DNA from: Pseudorhodobacter antarcticus
GTDB lineage: Bacteria > Pseudomonadota > Alphaproteobacteria > Rhodobacterales > Rhodobacteraceae
DNA: 7,491 bases
Reading direction: 5' to 3'
NCBI GenBank assembly: GCA_945861995.1
Contig: CAMAWZ010000114.1
Span: forward strand, 1 to 7,491
Below are positions 5,464-7,491 of this stretch, one piece after another. How positions within the stretch are numbered: position 1 is the first letter of the stretch; each line of letters begins with the position of its first letter. The translations under genes and the position numbers were made by a program. The notes under the pieces are model-generated. The model was not told the origin of the DNA. It worked only from the letters and a program-made list of their open reading frames with translations, and searched no databases.

Positions 5464-6330
5464 CTAAAGGGCCTCTTCCAAAGCGGATGCGCGGCGCGCC
5501 TCTGCTTCGCGTTCAGCCTCAACGCGCGCCATGCGGCGGCGGTTGATTTCATAGATCAGGGCCAAGACCAGCGTGACCAAAATCAGCAAGAACGCCAGCG
5601 CGTTGATGGCTGGGGTTACGCCCGATCGTACCATCGAAAACACATAGACTGTCAGCGTATCCATCCCGCCGCGCGTGAACTGCGTGACGTTATAGTTTTC
5701 AATCGATTGGAAAAACGCCACAGCCCCGCCCGCGCCGATGGCAGGGTACAGATAGGGCAACAGAATGCGGCGCAGCACTTGGGCATGGCTTGCGCCCAAG
5801 TCCAGCGCAGCCTCTTCCAGCCCCGCGTCAAAGCTTTGCAAACGGGCCAGCACCAGCAGCATCACCATGGCGGCAATATAGCTGACCTGCCCCAGAACCG
5901 ACAAATGCAAACCGGGGTTAAACAAGAAGAATTCCGTCCCGATAGCATTGCCCATTCGCGTCCACAAAATCATGGTCGAGATACCAATCACCACGCCGGG
6001 GATCAGGATGGTCGAGATCATCATACTGTACAGCAGCGTGCGCACACGGCCCGAGATCGAGTTGATCAAAATGGCCGAAGCCGTGCCCACAATCACCGAC
6101 AAAAGCGCCACTGCGACAGCCACCACCAGCGTATTGCCAAAGGCAACCATCATGCGGTCATCGTTGATCATCGCTTCAAACCAGCGCGTCGTCCACCCTT
6201 TCCACGGCACAATCGATGGCAGGCGGTTATCGTTAAAGGCAGCCCCCGACATCACCGCCAAGGGTGCAATCATAAATACCAAAAACAGGCCCATATACAG
6301 GCGGGCAAGGTTCATCCGAAGTTTATGCAT
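5464..6330 (-). CDS. ABC transporter permease, PotC-like (polyamine-type importer)
   Basis: This 288-aa inner-membrane permease belongs to the spermidine/putrescine-type importer family. ATG 6330 is preferred, with a G-rich run (plus 6334-6340) upstream; GTG 6333 is directly adjacent and in frame. Hydrophobic segments are visible near 11-31, 64-91, 98-123, 146-163, 195-210 and 243-261, matching the six helices of the family. The cytoplasmic EAA loop that docks the ATPase is intact: EEAALDLGASHAQVLRRILLP (172-192). A charged C-terminal tail (264-288, rich in Arg, Glu and Ala) is predicted helical and somewhat longer than usual. It lies 9 bp downstream of the potB-like gene, so the two are one operon. 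The substrate could be a polyamine, but related transporters of this type take other amines or organic compounds; the binding protein that would help decide is not in the window. Confidence 0.88.
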   Translation of the reverse strand: MHKLRMNLARLYMGLFLVFMIAPLAVMSGAAFNDNRLPSIVPWKGWTTRWFEAMINDDRMMVAFGNTLVVAVAVALLSVIVGTASAILINSISGRVRTLLYSMMISTILIPGVVIGISTMILWTRMGNAIGTEFFLFNPGLHLSVLGQVSYIAAMVMLLVLARLQSFDAGLEEAALDLGASHAQVLRRILLPYLYPAIGAGGAVAFFQSIENYNVTQFTRGGMDTLTVYVFSMVRSGVTPAINALAFLLILVTLVLALIYEINRRRMARVEAEREAEARRASALEEAL

Positions 6331-6339
6331 CACCGCCCC

Positions 6340-7263
6340 CTATTTCGCGATATCGGAAAGTTTAACTTTGAACACCTTCAGCGCGATGGACACAAAGATC
6401 GTGCACAGCAGCAAAAGGATAAACGCATAGGCCGAGGCCGTGTTCCAATCCAGCGCGTCCTTGAACCACTGATCGATCGTCTGTGTGAACCACTGCGATG
6501 TGGTCGATCCAAGGATCGATGGCACCAGAAGCGAGCCTGCCGACAGCATGAACACCATCACGCAGCCCGATGCGATGCCAGGCTTGGCATGGGGCAACAC
6601 GATGCGCCAATGGATTTTCCACCACGGCGCGCCCAGATCATCTGCCGCCTCAATCTGGTTGGTATCCAGCGACGCAATCGCGTTCTAAATCGGAAAAAGC
6701 ATAAACAAAACATAGGTATAGGTCAGGCCAATCACCACGCCGTCATAACCTACAATCCAGCGCACCGGTTCATCGATGGCACCAATCGCCAGCAGCAGGG
6801 CGTTCAGCGGGCCTTTAAAGGCCAAAATGATCCACCACGCAAAGGCGCGCAGCACTTCGGACACCCACAGCGGAATGAACAGCAGCAGCAGTAGCGTGGG
6901 CAGCGATTTGGGGTTGGCAATTTTCGCCATGAAAAACGCCAGCGGATAGGCCAGCGCAAAGCAGGCCACCGTGACGACAATAGAATACCAAATCGTCAGA
7001 CCAAAGGTCATCACATGGACAGGGATCATGTAAGGGATGCCAAAGAACGAGCGTTCAATCGATCCGTCGAACACTTTGGCATAGTTGCCAAGGCCGTAGA
7101 CATCTTTCGGCCCGCCCACCTCGACCACAGGCAGATAGGGGCGGAAACTTTGCTCGAACAGGGTGATATTGGGCACCACCACCAGCATCAACAACCAAAA
7201 CGCCACCAAAAGGCACATCAGGGCCGTGATCGTCACGCCGTAACGGCGAATAAGATCGTTCAT
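6340..7263 (-). pseudogene. ABC transporter permease, PotB-like, interrupted by one in-frame TAG
   Basis: From ATG 7263 the frame encodes 192 residues of a PotB-type permease and meets TAG at 6687-6685. The same frame then continues for 114 further residues to TAG 6342-6340. Joined, the product would be 307 aa, the normal family length. Segment 1 has TM1 (about 11-31), a periplasmic stretch, and helices near 90-112, 121-146 and 170-191, ending VLFMLFPI. Segment 2 begins NAIASLDTNQIEAADDLGAP and contains the whole EAA loop (IEAADDLGAPWWKIHWRIVLP) and the last helices. E. coli PotB has LPLY at the point where this protein has FPI-stop, so a Tyr codon (TAT or TAC) has probably become TAG by one base change. 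The truncated product lacks the ATPase-docking loop and should not work. No other lesion is visible, so this is recent decay, a base-call error, or a suppressed stop. It starts 3 bp after the ATPase stop. Confidence 0.85.
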
Positions 7264-7266
7264 CGC

Positions 7267-7491
7267 CTAGCCCCTTACATTTGCGTCAGGCAACAGGGCG
7301 GCGCGGGCGGCGTCAAAGCTGGCGTGCAGCTTGGTGCCCATAGCTGGCACAGTGGCCGACCCGTCATTGCGCAATTCGGCCACGATCAGCTTGCCATCAT
7401 CGCTGTGGCACAGAACCGAAATAAACGCCCCTTCAAAGGACACTTCGCTGACCGTGACAGGGATCGAGTTTTCCTGCGCCGCCGTGTCCGA
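7267..7491 (-). CDS. ABC transporter ATPase C-terminal TOBE domain, PotA-like (5' part outside window)
   Basis: A minus-strand frame runs in from the right edge and ends at TAG 7269-7267, giving the last 74 residues. The sequence includes NSIPVTVSEVSFEGAFISVL, then DDGKLIVAELRNDGSA. This is the OB-fold TOBE_2 region found at the end of PotA/UgpC-type import ATPases; the nucleotide-binding part (Walker A, signature, Walker B) would lie beyond the window. The stop is 3 bp from the ATG of the potB-like permease, so translation is probably coupled within one operon. The order ATPase, permease, permease matches potABC-type operons. Substrate specificity cannot be judged from this domain. Confidence 0.82.
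   Translation of the reverse strand, partial: SDTAAQENSIPVTVSEVSFEGAFISVLCHSDDGKLIVAELRNDGSATVPAMGTKLHASFDAARAALLPDANVRG

Noticed and set aside
6340..6600. The 3' half of the potB-like gene as a separate small gene starting at GTG 6600
   Set aside because: The frame is continuous with the upstream half apart from one TAG, and the start would fall inside the EAA loop, leaving out its conserved Glu and Gly. One interrupted gene explains it better.
5707..6894. Long plus-strand ORF (395 codons) opposite the permease genes
   Set aside because: It is rich in His, Gln and Arg with no domain pattern, and lies antisense to two clear membrane-protein genes with family motifs. It is a shadow of their codon bias.
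1..7491. tRNA, rRNA, CRISPR, insertion sequence, phage or defence genes
   Set aside because: No cloverleaf, spaced repeat array, transposase motif or terminal inverted repeats of IS type were seen; all sizeable stretches are explained by ordinary metabolic, regulatory and transport genes.

Overview
The window is about 7.5 kb of a GC-rich chromosome that looks like an alphaproteobacterium of the order Rhodobacterales (roseobacter/Rhodobacter group). The grounds are a DUF2948-like C-terminus, a tiny Lys-rich MAKG... protein, a GC-rich hairpin with an AGGATATTT tail of the kind I recall from intergenic regions in that group, and the codon and GC style. This is recognition from memory, not a database result.

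Layout from left to right. (1) The 3' end of a DUF2948-type gene (+) converges with a 43-codon basic protein gene (-), with 2 bp between the stops. (2) A gene-free stretch of about 300 bp follows, with a 12-bp palindrome and a 7-bp-arm inverted repeat, and leads into a small unrecognised protein (+, about 81 aa). (3) That gene ends tail-to-tail, overlapping by 4 bp, with a complete FAD-dependent amine/amino-acid oxidoreductase of the DAO/PuuB type (-). (4) After a hairpin-rich repeat comes a GcvA-like LysR regulator (-), divergent from glutaryl-CoA dehydrogenase (+). The 87-bp shared gap carries TTGC/GCAA dyads. (5) A beta-carbonic anhydrase with a Tat-type export signal (+) follows and ends at a hairpin whose left arm is tandemly duplicated. 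(6) From the right edge, a polyamine-type ABC importer operon is read leftward: ATPase C-terminus (potA-like), first permease (potB-like) and second permease (potC-like).

How the genes fit together. The LysR/GcdH pair looks like a self-contained control unit for glutaryl-CoA oxidation (lysine, tryptophan or glutarate breakdown). The FAD oxidoreductase and the polyamine-type importer could both handle amines or amino acids, but they are separate transcription units and a shared pathway is only an inference.

The most notable observation is a single in-frame TAG codon in the potB-like permease at 6685-6687. It falls where the family usually has Tyr, just before the EAA loop that docks the ATPase. 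The reading frame continues intact on both sides, so the importer is either freshly inactivated, affected by a sequence error, or rescued by suppression. I found no RNA gene, insertion sequence, CRISPR array, phage gene or defence system, and no convincing undescribed system.
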